From Anodontia alba (Eukaryota; Mollusca; Bivalvia; Lucinida; Lucinidae), in NCBI GenBank assembly GCA_964016985.1, contig OZ024831.1, positions 23,798,609-23,862,608 of the forward strand: DNA of 64,000 bases. Direction: 5' to 3'. The notes under the pieces were generated by a model. That model saw only the letters and a program-made list of their open reading frames with translations. It ran no database searches and was not told the DNA's origin. The translations under genes were made by a program, and so were the position numbers. This document shows positions 33,463 through 44,839 of the stretch, one piece after another; position 1 is the first letter of the stretch; each line of letters starts with the position of its first letter.

Positions 33463-33498
<36 letters not shown>
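33463..33498. repeat. (TA)18 microsatellite
   Basis: Uninterrupted TA units. Confidence 0.95.
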
Positions 33499-33502
<4 letters not shown>

Positions 33503-33897
33503 TATATTTTCATATATTCTATAGCCCATTTTGTTGTTTTTTGTTTGTTTTGTTTAAAGTTCAAAGGGCCAATACCTGGTACTTGCCTTATATCAATCTT
33601 TCTAAAATCTTCAAAACAAGAAACCGAATGGTAGGATTTGTTACATGTATTTTATTTCCGCTGTTTCGAAGTAACTGTCACACGTCTCGTATGAGGTCAC
33701 AGCAGGTGTAAGAGTAATTTGTACCTCAGATAATTTTCTACGTCATATTCAAAGTAAATACCCAAATTATACAGTTCAGCAAATATCTAATACATAATAA
33801 GCCTGAATCATATATTTCGACCAATTATGATATCAAAAACATGCAGAAAAAACATTTCAGAAGCAGGTAAAAATTTGGAACTATTAATTATGGAGCT

Positions 33898-34089
33898 TAA
33901 CCCATTGTAGACGGAATGAACTCTCTCACTCTATATATTGGAAGCTTCTACTTTCGATTTTAGGTATGCCGGGATATGTGATTTAGATATTCCTATAGAA
34001 AAATGATTGAACTATTCGGCGGTGTCTGATCTAGGTCTGCACTGTTTGCCAATTACCCTTTTAGGGGTCTCCAGACTACAATTGGTTAA
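33898..34089. mobile_element. TTAA-flanked MITE, family F copy 3
   Basis: TTAACCCATTGTAGACGG at the left and CTACAATTGGTTAA at the right. One side of the internal hairpin is deleted; GGTCTGCACTGTTTGCC remains. 192 bp. Confidence 0.7.
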
Positions 34090-34373
34090 TGCGCATGGAA
34101 CCAACCCGATACATTGTAAAGTTAAACAGGTCCTAACTTATTCGGCTAGACATGCATCAGCAACAGATTTGACGCAGGTCTCACTGCTCCCATAAACGGT
34201 CTGATCTGAGTTTGCATTCTTTTTCTTGCAGTCAGCCTATTTCAACTGGTCGCCAGGTAGTAAAATAGTCTTATTCAACATTTTAAGTGGAGGAGATACA
34301 CTTACAAAAAGGCAGCTCTGTCAAATGTGTTTTCGCCTTCTGTCTGGAAAGGTTTATACTCTAAACGGAAAGA

Positions 34374-34590
34374 CATCACAAAAGCATATCTATAATAATT
34401 TTGACCATTAGTTTTCCTATTTTTGCTTAAAAAACATAGATTGTGGGTACTCGAGGCGGTTCTAACGAGTACCTACAATCTATGTTTCGAGCAGAAATAA
34501 TAAAAGAAAGATATCAGAAAAATTTTATCTGAAAATTTTCATTTCTTGGTAAAAGTTTCAGTATATTTGAATAGGCGTGTTTTTGTAATG
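34374..34590 (+). mobile_element. Family A MITE, copy 9 (shortened)
   Basis: Only 217 bp. Ends CATCACAAAAGCATATCTAT and ATAGGCGTGTTTTTGTAATG. The first small hairpin and part of one arm of the long hairpin (TACTCGAGGCGGTTCTAACG) are deleted. Confidence 0.75.
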
Positions 34591-34859
34591 ATTTGCTCCT
34601 CTTGGGATGTCATTCTTTCCATGTAGAGCAGACCCGTTTTCAGAAGGGGATGTTGACCGGTATGCAGGAAACCATACAGAAAGTCACAAAAGTTGTCTTC
34701 CTTATCAAAAATGTACGAAAATCTACCAAGTTTATCCATTCTCCTTACATAATCGTGGTAAGGAGTTACAGTATATACCCGGTCAGAGCGAAAGTCAACC
34801 GAAACATGTTTAGTCAAAAATGCAGTGACAGATCATATTGCGAAGGCTAACTATGAGAA

Positions 34860-35520
34860 CCAAAACTGTCACAGTAAATTCGTATTTGGATAAGCCGAAA
34901 AGAAATTGTGGATTAATGTGATATTCTATCTATCCTGATAAACCTATTCAGATGATTCCATAATTGATATCAGTCAAACACACATATTACAATTAGTCTA
35001 ACATGTGTTGAAACAACCCACGACCGATCCCTGTAATATGCATATTTAGAAAGTCTAACGTCACATAAATTATTGTTTTTATTCTATAGAAACGATGTAA
35101 ACTAAACTGTCTTATGATCATTGTCTATAAATATGTATGCAAGAATTGTCAATTTCACGCATGCTTTCCAAACTGATATTTCTCTGTCCACCGCTTATGC
35201 CATATGCTGTATGGACTGAGTGAAATAAAGTTATAATTATTATAGACACTCTGATATGAAACCGATGAACCAGTTAGTAAGGTATGCTATAAGTCTGCAG
35301 GCAATAATAAATGCAGTATATTGATGTGCACCTGTGACTAGAGCAGCCTAATCTAGACCTTTGTTCGTCGTTATAATCTACATTATTGCTCAATCAACTT
35401 TATACAATAGTTATAAAGTAGGTTTGCTATTGCACGGCTTTGTTGACAGGAACCGCAAGTGAGAGAATTATACCGGCCTATATTTTTGACAATTGATCAG
35501 TTCTATTGGCCGATCGGTAA
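34860..35520. other. Unassigned AT-rich DNA
   Basis: AATAAA at 35226 follows no recognisable exon. No repeat or gene identified. Confidence 0.4.
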
Positions 35521-35525
35521 GGCTT

Positions 35526-35632
35526 CCCAGTCAGCATTCTACGTAAATCTATATCGGGCCGTCATCGGCCCGTCAGGGTAGCTGACGGGCCGATGACGGC
35601 CCGATGTAGATTTACGTAGAATGCTAGCTGGG
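35526..35632. mobile_element. Near-perfect palindrome, family L (GGGCCGTCATCGG type)
   Basis: About 53 base arms: TCTATATCGGGCCGTCATCG pairs with the complement ending at 35632, centre at TCAGGGTAGCTGA. Ends CCCAGTCAGCATTCTACG and inverted CGTAGAATGCTAGCTGGG. Essentially all arm, so it is a pure hairpin element. Confidence 0.8.
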
Positions 35633-35842
35633 TTTTACCCAGATACTGTGTTTAGGCTTTACTATGCTAAAAGTCTGGACCCAGCAAACGTGGCCTTCAT
35701 TATAGTGTGTTTTAATGTAGAATCCATTTAGCTAATTATTATTCATATCATATATCAGATCATATGCGGATGTCAGGCTGATCTTGGCTTTCGTTGTTTG
35801 CACATGCCTGAAGACACATATTCGTGGCCCGCATGTAGTATG

Positions 35843-35954
35843 ATCCCAGCGGGCACATGACGTTTATACAACGTCGGCTCAACGTCGATGCAACGTCATG
35901 ACGTTGCATCGACGTTGAGGCGACGTTGTATTAACGTCATGTGCCTGCTGGGAT
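35843..35954. mobile_element. Near-perfect palindrome built of ACGT repeats
   Basis: ATCCCAGCGGGCACATGACG at the left and the inverted CGTCATGTGCCTGCTGGGAT at the right, arms of about 55 bases. Inside, CAACGTCG/CGACGTTG motifs repeat. The centre is CAACGTCATGACGTTG. It lies 211 bp from the family L palindrome and shares the CCCAGC end. Confidence 0.8.
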
Positions 35955-36192
35955 TGTTCAGTTTCAAACGCAATGTCTCGCAGGGTCAGTCACAGAATCG
36001 CTGTCATCGATAATGTAATAAACAAACGACTCAATCGCTTAATCAAAACCCAAACCTTGTTTCCGGTGTCTTTCTCCACTCTTTATTGGATGGCCTACTG
36101 CAATGCTGTCAATTTATTACAGTGAGCTGTTTGAAAACTTGTTTTGTTAGAAATGTAACATCTGAAAATCGAATTGCATATCGCTGTTTCCT

Positions 36193-36402
36193 TTAACCCT
36201 TTCACACACAAGTTTCTGAAGTGGACTCTTCCATCTTAGAATAGGGATATGTCCATTGTTACAAATAGGGATGTTAGCCGTAAATCAGGGCCAGAACGGC
36301 AAACAGTATGGATCCAAATGAGACGGCTTATTATGAGCCGTCTCATCTGGAGCTATATTATGCAAAAGAACCCGTCTCGGTATACAGGGCTGAAAGGCTT
36401 AA
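36193..36402. mobile_element. TTAA-flanked MITE, family F copy 4
   Basis: TTAACCCTTTCACACAC at the left and GGCTGAAAGGCTTAA at the right; hairpin GAGACGGCTTATTATGAGCC and TCTCATCTGG. 210 bp. Confidence 0.75.
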
Positions 36403-37099
36403 CAAAATAGCCTATGGACTACCATTGATTTATCTTAAATATTTATACATTTGTTTTTACAAATATTCTGTAGCCCACAACTTTAGATTTTGCTTTAAGT
36501 ATAAAGCCAAAGTCAATGAAATGGTACTAGTCTGACAGCAGTCCCCTTGAAAAAAAAAATCAAAACAAGAAACGGAATGGTTGGTTATGTGTCATGTAAT
36601 CCGCATTTGGCCTATTCGAAGACACTTCGCAGATCTTGGAGAAGGTCGTGGCAGGTGTAAGGGTAATTTGAACTCTGGAAGATTTTTTACTTTCATATTC
36701 AAAGCAACCACCCAAAATATACGATTTTGCTAATATCTTCTGCAGAATTACCTAAATTACACTTTGACCAAAACTGGAATCAAAGCAGAAAAAAAAAAAA
36801 AAAAAAACACACTTTAGAAACAGGCAACGCAATTGGAGCTATGAAAAACCAACCCGGCGCTTTGTAAATTTTAGCAGTCCGTGACCTTTAATACGTTCGA
36901 TGGAGTTTAATCGCAATGACGGAGGATCTCATATTTATGACCATGCTTCCCTTCTAACATGCTACAAGTCCCAGAAATGGGTTAAGCATTATTGGAAGAT
37001 AGATAGATATTTCGTCTATCCGGCAGACTGGAGAGTCTATGGCTATTTTAAAGGTTTGTGATAAAATCAGTCCAGGTTACCAACACTTTGCTGTCCTGT

Positions 37100-37308
37100 T
37101 TAACCCATTTAAGCCGGATGGACTCTTCTACCATAACTCTTTGGACAGGTCCATTTCCCATATAAGGAGTGTCTGGTTAGTTTTATATCATCATCACGTC
37201 TTGTAGAAATGTCTGAATTAAATTTAAACAGCGTTCTGCGGCGTCTGATCTGGGTCTGCACTGTTTGCCAATGTCCCTTTTATGGGGCGCTAGACTTAAA
37301 TGGTTTAA
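37100..37308. mobile_element. TTAA-flanked MITE, family F copy 5
   Basis: TTAACCCATTTAAGCCGG at the left and CTTAAATGGTTTAA at the right; the right hairpin arm GGCGTCTGATCTGGGTCTGC remains. 209 bp. Confidence 0.7.
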
Positions 37309-37734
37309 TTGCATGACTGTGATTCAGTGACGGCTCAATTTTAAATATTTTTTGATGGTTTTGTGCCTGATCTTACTGGTCTGTCGTCGGACTGATCGTA
37401 GTGCTAGCAATGATTTTCGTGTGTACATGTACTGACTTCCAAATTCTGGTCGAATTCTCATCTTTATTTCATCATAGTGTTGAAAAGTTATTTCGTATTT
37501 CATTTTTGTTTGTGCTGATCAACTAATGAGGCAGGGATACCCTAAGTGTAATGAACAAATACATGTATGTGTAGCTGAAACTGTATCAATATTACAGGCG
37601 ATGTTTGACGTCTGCAAAACCAGATTTAAGCCCCTAACAGATGTGTTGTTGACCATTCCAAAACGGTATTTCTTCTTTGGCAGTTTCTTCTGGTTTCTTC
37701 TGTTTTTTTACGTAAAATAAAAGTAAAAAAAAAA

Positions 37735-38280
37735 AAAAAACAAAGAAAAAAAGAAAAAAAACATTTGGAAACAAAGAACACATTACAGAGAGAAAAATGG
37801 GAATCTTGGTTTTATTGAGACTCTTCATAAATAGTAATGGACTTTGCAGCACTGCCCTCTAGCATATACATGAGCAGAACTCCAGTTTTCAATGATACCA
37901 CTATGGGCCCAGTGATTCTAAAGGAAATGAAAATATAATCTGCACTATGGTAATATAAACGTCAAAAAAGATTGTCTTTGGAAACAAAGAACACATTACG
38001 GATTAGAAATTGGGAATTTCGGTTTTATTGAGACTCTTTATAAGCAGTAATGAAGCTTGCAACCCTGCTTACGCCCAATTATGTTATTTAAATCTTAATC
38101 GATGCCTTAGAAGGGCTGTGTGCCGTAACTCCATATTTACTTTTTTTTATTTTCACAAGAGTCAAAAGCTCGATCCGAATCTTGTGCTTGCCAACATATG
38201 TGTTGTGGGCTCCAGGTCAGTTTTGCATCTGCTATGCAATGTTACGACAATTTTTCTCGTAAAGACAAATAATTTGAGAA
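37735..38280. repeat. Degenerate tandem repeat, about 212 bp period
   Basis: TTGGAAACAAAGAACACATT occurs at 37764 and 37978, each followed by GGTTTTATTGAGACTCTT and AGTAATG. A more diverged third unit at 38664-38740 (AATTGGAATCTCTGTTTTAT) lies beyond a B element. Confidence 0.6.
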
Positions 38281-38283
38281 ATA

Positions 38284-38650
38284 CAGTCGACTCTCGTTAT
38301 CTCGAATTCCAAGGGATTCTCTGAAACACTTCGAGATATCCGTACCTCGACATATCAGATTTTCAGAATTGAGGAAAAAATAATTCTAACAATCACATTT
38401 AACAAATTTATATGTAATTGGACTCTTGACGTTAGAGGTATATCAGTAGTATAGGCAGGCACTATGCCTGCCTGTACTACTTATATAGAAAATATTGTGG
38501 AAAAGAGGAGAAATTGCTCGCAATGTCTCCTCTTTTCCACAATATTTTTGACTTGTTGTTAGATTTTCATGTTTAGGCAGGTACAAGATTTTCACTTCGA
38601 GATAAGCGGTTATTCGAGATAAGCGAGTTAGAGATAACGAGAGTCAACTG
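38284..38650. mobile_element. Foldback MITE, family B copy 4, with a 38 bp secondary insertion
   Basis: CAGTCGACTCTCGTTATCTC at the left and GAGAGTCAACTG at the right, TA on both sides. Hairpin GGAAAAGAGGAGAAATTGCT intact. A 38 bp palindromic insert at 38444-38481, with AGTAGTA / TACTACT ends, is flanked by a duplicated TATAT. Confidence 0.85.
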
Positions 38651-39153
38651 TACGTAAAATACAATCAAATAATACAGAAAAGAACAAAATAATTGGAATC
38701 TCTGTTTTATTTAGATCCTTTATATTACAGCAATGTAGTATGCGGTACTACATACCCATCCCCAGAAACACCCACACCACTAGCACTAACTTGTGAACTC
38801 GTTTTTCCAAGACAGAAAGGTCTAAATGATTGGAAGTACGGAACAACTTTTACGGACGCCACACGGCACTTACGAGACAGCATTACAATAACTGGATTTT
38901 GAAAAAAGACGGAAACCTTTGAAAGTGAATAATCGAAAGGTTTCTCTTACTATTGGATTTACGGATCCTGATACTTGGGTTTGCATGTAAAAAGACGGTG
39001 TTTACGGCACTGAAACAAAGTCCGGTAACTGCATAGTAAAGAATGTTAACAAGAGTGTTTTATCGGTAGAAAGCAGGTCGTTGGTGTTTGATGTGTTCAC
39101 ATCTGCCTTCTTATATTCCAGGTACAGCCATGGAAGTTGATATTGATAATTAA

Positions 39154-39376
39154 CTGAGCCGTAACGTGAGAAAAGGTAACTGACATGTGCGCCCAACGTA
39201 GACTCTAATCAACCTGCGCTTTCACGCAGTCTGATAACAGCATTCATTGTACGCATGAAGAAACTTTGCGTCCTTGGCTATGCAAACTGTGCCTATTGAT
39301 GATTCTGATCAGACTGCGCGAATTCACAAGCTGATCTGAATCTTCGCTGGACGCACATATCCAAATGTACGTTTTT
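39154..39376. repeat. Family G foldback repeat, copy 5
   Basis: Starts GAGCCGTAACGTGAGAAAAG, contains CTAATCAACCTGCGCTTTCA / CGCAGTCTGATAA and a second palindromic half (GATCAGACTGCGCGAATTC), then TCTTCGCTGGACGCAC. One of the most complete copies. Confidence 0.65.
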
Positions 39377-39603
39377 GACGTTCTGACTGAGATTATTCCC
39401 GTTTGATTGAACCAAGGGAAGGAGAACTTATTTTGTATACGGAACAAGATAAACGTTGGTTAACCGTTGGTCACATTACAGTTCATAATTTTCCTATTCG
39501 TTAGCAAAATGAAATATGTATAAGCGACGTATGCTTTCAGTCTACCGCCATTTGCCTCAGACTGTACTTATATCGACGCCATGTGCTCTGGCTAACCAGA
39601 TCA

Positions 39604-39852
39604 GGCCCCGAGGTTATAAAACTTTTTTCATGCTCAACTCAGCTGAGCATGAAATTTTTCTCTGCTAATAAATATTTCTCTGCTAATAAATATGAAAATG
39701 CTAACGATAGTTGGCATTTTCATATTTATTAGCAGAGAAATTTTCATGCTAAGCTATGTTTTGCAAATTGTTAGTAATTTAAGATTTATAAGCAGGACAA
39801 ATTTCATGCTCGGTTGAGTTGAGCATGAAAAAAGTTTTATTACCTCGGGGCC
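39604..39852. mobile_element. Foldback element family M
   Basis: Ends GGCCCCGAGGTTATAAAACT and inverted AGTTTTATTACCTCGGGGCC. Inside are a second inverted set (CATGCTCAACTCAGC / GTTGAGTTGAGCATG) and a third (TTTCTCTGCTAATAAATATG and complement), so the element is a nested series of inverted repeats. No ORF. TCTCTGCTAATAAATA is also tandemly duplicated at 39660-39690. Confidence 0.75.
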
Positions 39853-39905
39853 AGAAGCACATGTTCGCTCTCCCAAACCTGAGAATGAAGAATCTGAATC
39901 TGCTA

Positions 39906-39907
39906 AT

Positions 39908-39943
<36 letters not shown>

Positions 39944-39950
39944 AATAATA
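39906..39950. repeat. (CAA)n/(AAT)n microsatellite
   Basis: Twelve CAA units followed by AATAATAATA. Confidence 0.95.
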
Positions 39951-40339
39951 TTTAAGTGTGCTGAATACGCAAATTGATCAGACTACGCAGTTGCGAAGTC
40001 TGTCTACGTGTTCGCATGGCACACATGTTTGAAGGTACATTTTATTCATACTGCGGCTAATCTGTGTTATTATAGAAACTGTTATGAATGTTTAATGTGC
40101 TTTGATTTATTCTTTGCGTCTTGATAATATTTATGAGATAATTTGAACCGGGGCGTAACATTTCCTACAAGATTGCAGGAAAGTGATAGTGACCTTTCCT
40201 CATTAACGTCAATTCTATATTTTAATACTGATTTATCCTGTGGGAAAATAACAAAATAACATCTTTTATAAGTTGAACAAGAGGTGGTTACTATTTCTGG
40301 AGGGTCTTAAGTCTCAGCTTTTACCATACTATCTACATG

Positions 40340-40516
40340 TGAGCCACTACATGAGAAAATGTACCTTATGACACTTGCGTCCAGTGAATACTCAGATCAG
40401 CCTGCGCATTGGTTATTCACAGAGAGCCCAGCGATGATTGTGATCATTCTCCGCTGATAAGTTAGCAGATCTTAACCTTCGCTGGGAGCACATGTCATTA
40501 GGTATACTTTTTCATG
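40340..40516. repeat. Family G foldback repeat, copy 6
   Basis: GAGCCACTACATGAGAAAAT, CTCAGATCAGCCTGCGCATT, then CTTCGCTGGGAGCACATGTC and an inverted end TACTTTTTCATGTA. Confidence 0.6.
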
Positions 40517-40641
40517 TATTGACAGTTTGCTTTTACAATAATACGGTGCATTTCCTCTAGCATCTAACAAAAATAGTAAGGAAGATGACCATATAGTGCC
40601 ATACTCGCAGACCATGGTCTACCAATTACACCAATAGGAAG

Positions 40642-40919
40642 CATTACGAAAACTCCTATTCAAATATATTGAAAATTTTACATCCAGAAAAGGAAAATTT
40701 TCAGATAAAAATTCTGATATTTTTCATATTTCTGCTGAAAACATAGATTGTGGGTACTCGTTAGAACCACCTCGGCGAGGCGGTTCTAACGAGTACCTAC
40801 AATCTATGTTTTAGAGCAGAAACAAGAAAAGTAATGTATACCCATGTAAAACCCCAGTTTTGCTACATAAAAGTGGGGTTTAAGGGGATCAAAATTATAT
40901 AGGCGTGTTTTCGTGATGG
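40642..40919 (-). mobile_element. Family A MITE, copy 10
   Basis: Starts CATTACGAAAACTCCTATTC and ends ATAGGCGTGTTTTCGTGATG. Hairpin intact except one base in one arm (AACCACCTCGGCGAGGCGG). Confidence 0.85.
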
Positions 40920-41011
40920 ATTAAACAAGCTACGACGGACAGAACATACCTGTACATGTACGTGATAAAACGACGAAAAACAAACTACCGTCTCTCTCTT
41001 TTCCAACGAGG

Positions 41012-41012
<1 letters not shown>

Positions 41013-41098
<86 letters not shown>
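41013..41098. repeat. (AC)n microsatellite
   Basis: About 42 AC units with one CC interruption near 41065. Overlapping frames on both strands are translations of it. Confidence 0.97.
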
Positions 41099-41101
<3 letters not shown>

Positions 41102-41209
41102 AACAAAAACAACAATAACAAGAAAAAAAAAGACAACAAAAAACAAAACAAACAAAAACAACAGCATGACGTTAATTTCGATCAAATAAACAGTGATCAC
41201 ACATACACA

Positions 41210-41425
41210 TGAGCCGTGACGTGAGAAAACGCACCTTCTGACGCCTAACGAAAACTTAGATCAGCCTGCGAATCCGCGCAGACAGATCAGGGTCTTCGTT
41301 GTCCGCTTGACCACCTTTGAATCCTTGTCTATCCTAAATGCGCACAGTGAAGATTATGATCAGACTGCGCGAATGCGCAGGCTGGTAGTACCTTCGCTGG
41401 GCGCACGTTTTCTGACGTTTCATTT
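41210..41425. repeat. Family G foldback repeat, copy 7
   Basis: GAGCCGTGACGTGAGAAAAC, CTTAGATCAGCCTGCGAATC, GATCAGACTGCGCGAATGCG, CCTTCGCTGGGCGCACG. Both palindromic halves are present. Confidence 0.65.
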
Positions 41426-41441
41426 ATTATCCAGGTTACAG

Positions 41442-41621
41442 TATTTTCTACGGTCATTCTCTCTCTTCCGCTGATTCAAGAAGGGCAGTTGTCAGTTTCT
41501 GGCGAAGGAATGTGCATAATACTGGTTAAGCGCATAGAGGACTAAGCCTGCCCAGTAAACGCGTGGTTAGGTAAACTGACCGCGCTCGAAATGACACCAT
41601 TGGGTTGACTGGGCCGTAAAA
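41442..41621 (+). mobile_element. 5'-truncated SINE copy
   Basis: Matches the body of the minus-strand SINE at 42691-42992 in the opposite orientation (TCTACGGTCATTCTCTCTC through GACTGGGCCGTAAAACC), then a CTCAACACAAACAAATCC tail. The tRNA head is missing. Confidence 0.75.
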
Positions 41622-41644
41622 CCTCAACACAAACAAATCCAAAG

Positions 41645-41859
41645 CATCGTTAGCTCAACGAGCTCGTTAGTGGTCAAAACGTTAACTGTTGTAGTAAATA
41701 CAATATCTAATTCACAGGTATTTTTTGCTGAAAAAAATGTGAGTAACTACTCACATTTTTTTTTCAGCAAAAATTTTAGCGTATATGCCATATTTAATGA
41801 TCAAAGTTTTAACGATACGTTAACTAACGATATCGTTAGTTTTGAACAACTGGGCCCAG
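41645..41859. mobile_element. Foldback MITE, family J copy 2
   Basis: Right end CGTTAGTTTTGAACAACTGG GCCCAG as in copy 1; the left end has lost its CTGGGCCCAG part. Centre holds TTTTTTGCTGAAAAAAATG / TTTTTTTTCAGCAAAAA. Confidence 0.7.
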
Positions 41860-41897
41860 AAATCTAACTAGTGGACCCCACTATAAAAGAAATGATA

Positions 41898-41942
<45 letters not shown>
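41898..41942. repeat. Poly(A) run
   Basis: About 44 A. It follows the J element and not a recognisable retrotransposon. Confidence 0.9.
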
Positions 41943-41945
<3 letters not shown>

Positions 41946-42399
41946 GTTGGGAACATGAAGGTAGCTTTTGTCGCTTAATTTAACATCTTCAAGAGGTTTT
42001 GCGTTCAATAATTGTGTTGTCTGTGGCACCGTAAATAATGTCACGTACGTTATGATAGTAAAGTCACGGTGAAGTGTTCAATTCCGGTTTCATTGTTCAT
42101 ATAAAATAAATGTTTCTCTTCTCCTTTACTGGCAAAATTGACTGTCAACATTTAGCAAAACGGCAAATATGGTATTTGTAATTTTGAGTGGAGGCACAAG
42201 TGAGCCTAAAACTCCCTGAAGCAATTTCATAACATAAAGTATATATATCGGCATCACATCTGAGAGTAAGTAACATAACACGACATTTATATGGCAATCA
42301 GACACATACGTAACAATCGGTCACATACATATTTTAAAGACACCAGCAATAGGTCTGCATTTCAGGTCTTCTGTAATGTATTCTACTCCTAAGCTTTAC

Positions 42400-42592
42400 T
42401 TAACCACTTTATCCCTGCAGACAAGCCGTCTCACTAGGATCTACACTGTTTGCCATTCTGTTATTTATGTGTGACTGAACCGCCCCTCCCCCTCTCCCCC
42501 ACAACCCATCCCACCCCCACTTGCAACAATGAATATGCCCAAATTCAGGGATGGAAGAATTCATGTAAGAAATCGGGGATGAAAGGGTGAAA
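42400..42592. mobile_element. TTAA-flanked MITE, family F copy 6 (inverted, decayed)
   Basis: TTAACCACTTTATCCCTGC at the left and GGATGAAAGGGTGAA at the right. Holds GATCTACACTGTTTGCC and a C-rich stretch at 42481-42524. Confidence 0.55.
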
Positions 42593-42690
42593 TTCCAGTT
42601 TTATATCCATAGTATGACATTCCTTTACCTTTATTTACATTCACTACAGCTGGTTTTGAAGCGGCCGTAAACGTCTCCCTGCACTTCACT

Positions 42691-42992
42691 TTGTGTTAAG
42701 GTTTTACGGCCCAGTCAACCAAATGGGGTCATGTCGAGCGCGGTCAGTTTACCTAACCACACGTTTACTGGGCAGGCTTACTCCTCTAAGCGGTTAACCA
42801 GTATTGTGCACATTCCTTCGCCAGAAACTGACAATTGCCCTTCTTGAATCAGCGGAAGGGAGAGAATGACCGTAGAAAATATTTCATGATCAATCTCCAC
42901 GAAAGAATGTTGCCGACCTCGGCGGGGGTTGAACCCGCGACCTCCTGGTCTCCAGTCGGACGGCGCATCCAACTGAGCCACCGAGGCCGGCA
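42691..42992 (-). mobile_element. tRNA-derived SINE, full length
   Basis: Minus strand from 42992: a tRNA-like head GCCGGCCTCGGTGGCTCAGT, with GGTGGCTCAGTTGGATGCGC (A box) and GCGGGTTCAACCCCCGC (B box); the seven-base acceptor stem GCCGGCC/GGTCGGC closes fully. The anticodon arm does not fold well, so it is a SINE promoter rather than a working tRNA. A body of about 210 bp follows, ending GGGCCGTAAAACCTTAACAC. It is flanked by CACTTCACT at 42682-42690 and 42993-43001, a target duplication. Confidence 0.8.
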
Positions 42993-43009
42993 CACTTCAC
43001 TGTAGTCTA

Positions 43010-43800
43010 GTTTATATTCTCTGATCCTTTGTGATCATTGAGAGACCTATATGAGGGTCACTGAAGAGGCCTTACCAACAGAAATTTTCTAGCCTAGCAC
43101 AGAAAACATTTTCTTAAATGTTCTGTAGTGTTTCACTTACAAATATTTTTCTTTTAACAATTATGTAAGTTAAAGATATATTCAGTTAAATTTGAGTAAC
43201 AGAGTTGCCACCTTGTTGGGAAAGGGTTGCCAACTATGCTTGCCATCTGATCTTTTTGTGGCTGTTTATTTGTATTTGTCTGTCTTTTCATTTGATGTTG
43301 AGAACGATTTGGATCTGATTGTATCAGTTCCTGAGTTCTCTTATTTACTTGACACGTCAGTTGTTTACAGTGTTGTGATTGTGTTTATTGCTCTTAAGGG
43401 TCTTAAAGGTCATTCCATTTATAATTTGTTTGATAACATTGTTTTTAAACCAGCGCCTTCTAATCGACCAATATGTATACTCCCCAACCCCGGCCCACCT
43501 CTATGCAAGTGCAGTTTACTATATCAGCAAACCCAACAACACGAGTTTACAACTATCTAAGAAACGAAGATAAAACCACAAAGAAGACTTGTCTCCAAAC
43601 CTTTCACGACATGAAAACGTGGTTGGCAAATTGAATTATTACTTAGAACACAAAAGCAATCCTGTTTTAAACATATTTCAATTAAACATTTAATTATAAA
43701 CACCATTATACCATTATGCTTATAAAAACATACTTTATGATTTAGTAATGTGCTCCCATATAGAATGGATATCTATTATCTTGAGAACCTGATTACCAGA
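43010..43800. other. Unassigned DNA
   Basis: The 122-residue plus frame at 43192-43560 has no domain, no clear start context and no splice sites I trust. The rest is AT-rich. Confidence 0.4.
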
Positions 43801-43849
43801 CAAGTTTCGGGTCAATTTGCCTTTCGGTTCAAGAGAAGAAGTTCAATAT

Positions 43850-44800
43850 AAATTTTCAAGATGGCGGCCAAATTGGAATTCCGATTAGAACAAATTAGAA
43901 TTTTGAACTACAAGTTACCCAGATACTTCCTACTAAGTTTCGAGTCAGTTGGCCTTTTGATTCAGGAGAAGAAGCGTAAAACAGATTTCCAAAATAGCGG
44001 CCATGGCAGCCAGCTTGGATTTCTGATCAAAAATATTTAGCTAATTTTTATCTACAAGTCACCCTGATGCTTCCTACCAAGTTTCAAGTTTCAAGTCAAA
44101 TGGCATTTCGGTTCAGGAGAAGAAGAGAAAAATAGATTTTCAAGATAGCGGCCATCTTGGATTTCCGATCAGAAGGATTTTAGCCATTTTTGATCTACGT
44201 GTCACTCCCATGCTTCCTACAAAGTTTCAGGTCAGTTGGCTTTTCGGTTCAGGAGAAGAAGCGAAAAATAAGATTTTTAAGGTAGCGGCCATGGTGGCCA
44301 TCTTTGATTTCCGATCGGAACGATTTTAGCTATTTTGATCTACAAGTCACTCCGATCTTTCCTACCAAGTTTCAAGTCAATTGTCCTTTCTGTTCAGAAG
44401 AAGAAGCCAAAAATAGATTTTAAGATAGCGGCCATGGCGGCCATCTTCGAATTCCAATCGGAACGATTTTAACTCTTTTGATCTACAAGGCACCCCGATC
44501 TGGCCTTTTGGTGCAGGAGAAGAAGCGAAAAATAGATTTTCAAGATGACCGCCATGGCGGCAAACTTAGATTTTCCATCGGAATGGTTTAGCTATTTTAG
44601 ATCTACAAATCACTCCGATGATTCTTACCAAGTTTCAAGTCAGTTGGCCTTTCTGTTCAGGAGAAGAAGCAAAAAAATAGATTTTTAAGATGGGCGCCAT
44701 GATTTCCAATCTAAACGATTTTAGCTAATTTTGATCTACCAGTCACCAAGATGGTTCCTACTAAGATTCGAGTCAATTGGCCTTTCGGTTCAGGAGAAGA

Positions 44801-44839
<39 letters not shown>

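Noticed and set aside
40863..41200. Open frames rich in TH, CV or VC
   Set aside because: Direct translations of an (AC)n microsatellite.
42905..42992. A real tRNA gene on the minus strand
   Set aside because: The acceptor stem closes and A and B boxes exist, but the anticodon arm does not fold and a repeated body follows, so it is a SINE head.
43192..43573. Two overlapping plus-strand frames as a gene
   Set aside because: No signal, domain or splice support; composition like the surrounding DNA.
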